A stretch of DNA of 64,000 nucleotides, taken from positions 1 through 64,000 of the forward strand of contig JAPFDT010000001.1 of assembly GCA_026169815.1 (NCBI GenBank). Direction: 5' to 3'. Both the position numbers and the translations under genes were made by a program. The notes under the pieces were generated by a model. That model did not search any database. It saw nothing but the letters and a program-made list of their open reading frames with translations, and was not told where the DNA came from. The DNA comes from Pseudogracilibacillus sp. (GTDB lineage Bacteria; Bacillota; Bacilli; Bacillales; Amphibacillaceae). The first letter of the stretch is position 1. Each line of letters starts with the position of its first letter. Below, piece after piece: positions 62,464-64,000 of this stretch.

Positions 62464-62793
62464 ATGAATAAAGACAATAGCATTCTTGTTTATGGTGCAA
62501 CAGTTGACCAGGAAACAAGATGTATTCATTATCATACACGCAAGGATATTATCGCTATTAAATTTCGCTGTTGTCAGAAATATTACCCTTGTTATCAATG
62601 CCATAACGAGTCAGAAAATCACGCCATTCGTGTCTGGAAGAAACAAGAGTATGAAGAATCAGTTGTCTTATGTGGAGTATGTAGACACCAATTTTCCATC
62701 ACTGATTACATAACTAAAGGACAATGTCCACAATGTAGATCAACATTTAATTCAAATTGCTCGCGACACTTTCAGTTATATTTTGAGATGTGA
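62464..62793 (+). CDS. CHY zinc-finger protein
   Basis: VDQETRCIHYHTRKDIIAIKFRCCQKYYPCYQCHNE...CGVCRHQFSITDYITKGQCPQCRSTFNSNCSRHFQLYFEM. Confidence 0.92.
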   Translation: MNKDNSILVYGATVDQETRCIHYHTRKDIIAIKFRCCQKYYPCYQCHNESENHAIRVWKKQEYEESVVLCGVCRHQFSITDYITKGQCPQCRSTFNSNCSRHFQLYFEM

Positions 62794-62797
62794 AAAA

Positions 62798-62828
62798 AAC
62801 CTGCGAACAAGTCTCGCAGGTTTGATTG
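62798..62828 (+). terminator. Terminator of CHY zinc-finger gene
   Basis: AAACCTGCGAACAAGTCTCGCAGGTTTG hairpin. Confidence 0.8.
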
Positions 62829-63054
62829 ACTTTATTCAGCTTTCAAACATTAAACATACTATTACAACTTACGTTTATTTAGTAACTCGACTTTCACAAA
62901 CAGTAAACCAGTTTAAAACGATACAAATACTAAGCTACTGCACATCAAGCTCCCTAACTTGACGGCTTCAATTTAAAATAGACTGCTACATAGTTTAGAT
63001 AAATTGTGAAGTAACTGTATCATGTAAAATATAATTAAAGAATGTGTGCGCAAA

Positions 63055-63242
63055 GATTCGCTGCGGAATAACACTACGCTTTCCGCGGGCAACACCTCAA
63101 CTACCTCAGAAACAAAGCCCGTTTCTTCGGGGATTTTCGGTTGTTGCGTTCCGAAGTACACGATGTACTAGTGTCGACGTTGGTCACAGGACGTGACCGA
63201 TTTTAGTCGACCCGCAGGAGTCTTCGTGTTATTCCTTCGCTA
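63055..63242. repeat. Dispersed palindromic Bacillaceae-type repeat, copy 1
   Basis: Outer inverted repeats GGAATAACAC...GTGTTATTCC; inner CGCTTTCCGCGGG / CCCGCAGGAGTCTTCG; further internal palindromes. Confidence 0.75.
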
Positions 63243-63432
63243 TGTTTGATGCATTGAATGTTAGAATATACTTTAACTTAATTTTTTCTTAAGTATGCAG
63301 AATGTTATAAACCTTTTTCTTTTTAAGATGTTATAAAATTGAATATAATATTCTTAATTAAATAGCGAAAAAACGAAATACAGTCACTGAAAAAGCAATT
63401 ATAGTTAATAAAACTAGAAAAATAAACACATA

Positions 63433-63548
63433 GCAGTCCGAATATATGGAGACTCCTGCGGGAAGGAAGAGTCTATCAAGACCCCGCAAGGCGTAAGCCT
63501 GAGGAGACTTGATACTCGCCCGCGGAAAGCGGAATATATTCGGACTGC
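63433..63548. repeat. Dispersed palindromic Bacillaceae-type repeat, copy 2
   Basis: Outer perfect inverted repeat GCAGTCCGAATATAT...ATATATTCGGACTGC; core GGAGACTCCTGCGGGA..CCCCGCAAGGCGTAAGCCTGAGGAGACTTGA..CGCCCGCGGAAAGCGG. Confidence 0.85.
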
Positions 63549-63772
63549 GATTGCTATTCTCTAATTAACTAATATAAACAACACCTTTTTCAGCCCAATA
63601 GAATGCGCAATGTTTTTGTGATATTGTGACGCAGTATCTGTCTACTACTCAGTAATTTACCTTAAAGCCAATCGATATATTAAATATTTGATTAAGCTTT
63701 GTTATATGGGTGCGAAAGTTGAGTTAATAACAATACTCTACCTTTTGACGATGCAAGGGATCTTTATTTAGC

Positions 63773-64000
63773 TCACTTTTGCAGCTCTGGATGTTGTTGA
63801 TGATACCAGTTACCTAGAAGCCTTAATACGACAAATTGCACAACAATACCGATACCTAATAAAACAAACGCATTACCTACAATCGTGTAAGCTAAATATA
63901 ACATTCCTGAAATAACAGCCGTTACAAGTGCATAAGGCATTTGTGTTTTCACATGGGCTATATGGTCCGACCCTGCAAAAATCGATGCCATAATTGTCGT
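63773..64000 (-). CDS. C-terminal portion of NhaC-like Na+/H+ antiporter (5' end beyond window)
   Basis: MASIFAGSDHIAHVKTQMPYALVTAVISGMLYLAYTIVGNAFVLLGIGIVVQFVVLRLLG; reading frame continues to the window edge. Confidence 0.6.
   Translation of the reverse strand, partial: TTIMASIFAGSDHIAHVKTQMPYALVTAVISGMLYLAYTIVGNAFVLLGIGIVVQFVVLRLLGNWYHQQHPELQK

Overview
This is a low-GC window that looks like a Bacillaceae-type Firmicute chromosome (an inference from gene content). Most of it is ordinary metabolic gene content, with one clear accessory region. (1) Positions 1-6000 hold a methionine operon on the minus strand: SAM-I riboswitch and terminator, an unlisted 41-aa DUF2292/YezD-like ORF, a metI-like gene, a yitJ-like gene, and metE. 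(2) Positions 6170-6470 and 1-116 carry short-period tandem repeats (41 bp and 20 bp). (3) Positions 6.5-12.4 kb hold a PbuG-type permease, ddh, an SspP-like spore protein, an acetolactate synthase-like enzyme and a PAP2 phosphatase. (4) Positions 12361-22069 form a nested genomic island. An intact tRNA-Ala(GGC) lies at one edge, and a duplicated tRNA 3' half plus terminator lies at the other. Inside are a decayed tyrosine integrase and a radC relic. The radC relic is split by a Tn554-family transposon (tnpA, frameshifted tnpB, tnpC) carrying cadC-cadA cargo. (5) Positions 22.7-30.2 kb hold an alcohol/aldehyde oxidation cluster with a sigma-54-type promoter, a palindromic upstream site, an NtrC-like response regulator and its kinase. 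(6) Positions 30.4-34.7 kb hold a CstA-family transporter next to a LytS/LytT system, with a candidate direct-repeat binding site. (7) Positions 34.9-42.4 kb are a region rich in pseudogenes and gene remnants. (8) Positions 42.5-55.1 kb hold a globin, a CBS protein, an ABC exporter with a two-component system, an SsuABC-like operon with VOC and M20 genes, and an acyl-CoA dehydrogenase/CoA-transferase pair. (9) Positions 55.2-62.8 kb hold a Fur-box reductase, a thiamine-salvage operon with two TPP riboswitches and a Lin0512 gene, bioY with a BirA operator, bioB, and a CHY zinc-finger protein. (10) Positions 63.0-63.6 kb hold two palindromic Bacillaceae-type dispersed repeats, followed by the C-terminus of an NhaC-like antiporter. 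I found no convincing wholly new multi-gene system. The strongest leads are the nested island, the hidden DUF2292 ORF, the possible bioY AUA start, the tandem repeats and the sigma-54 regulon.
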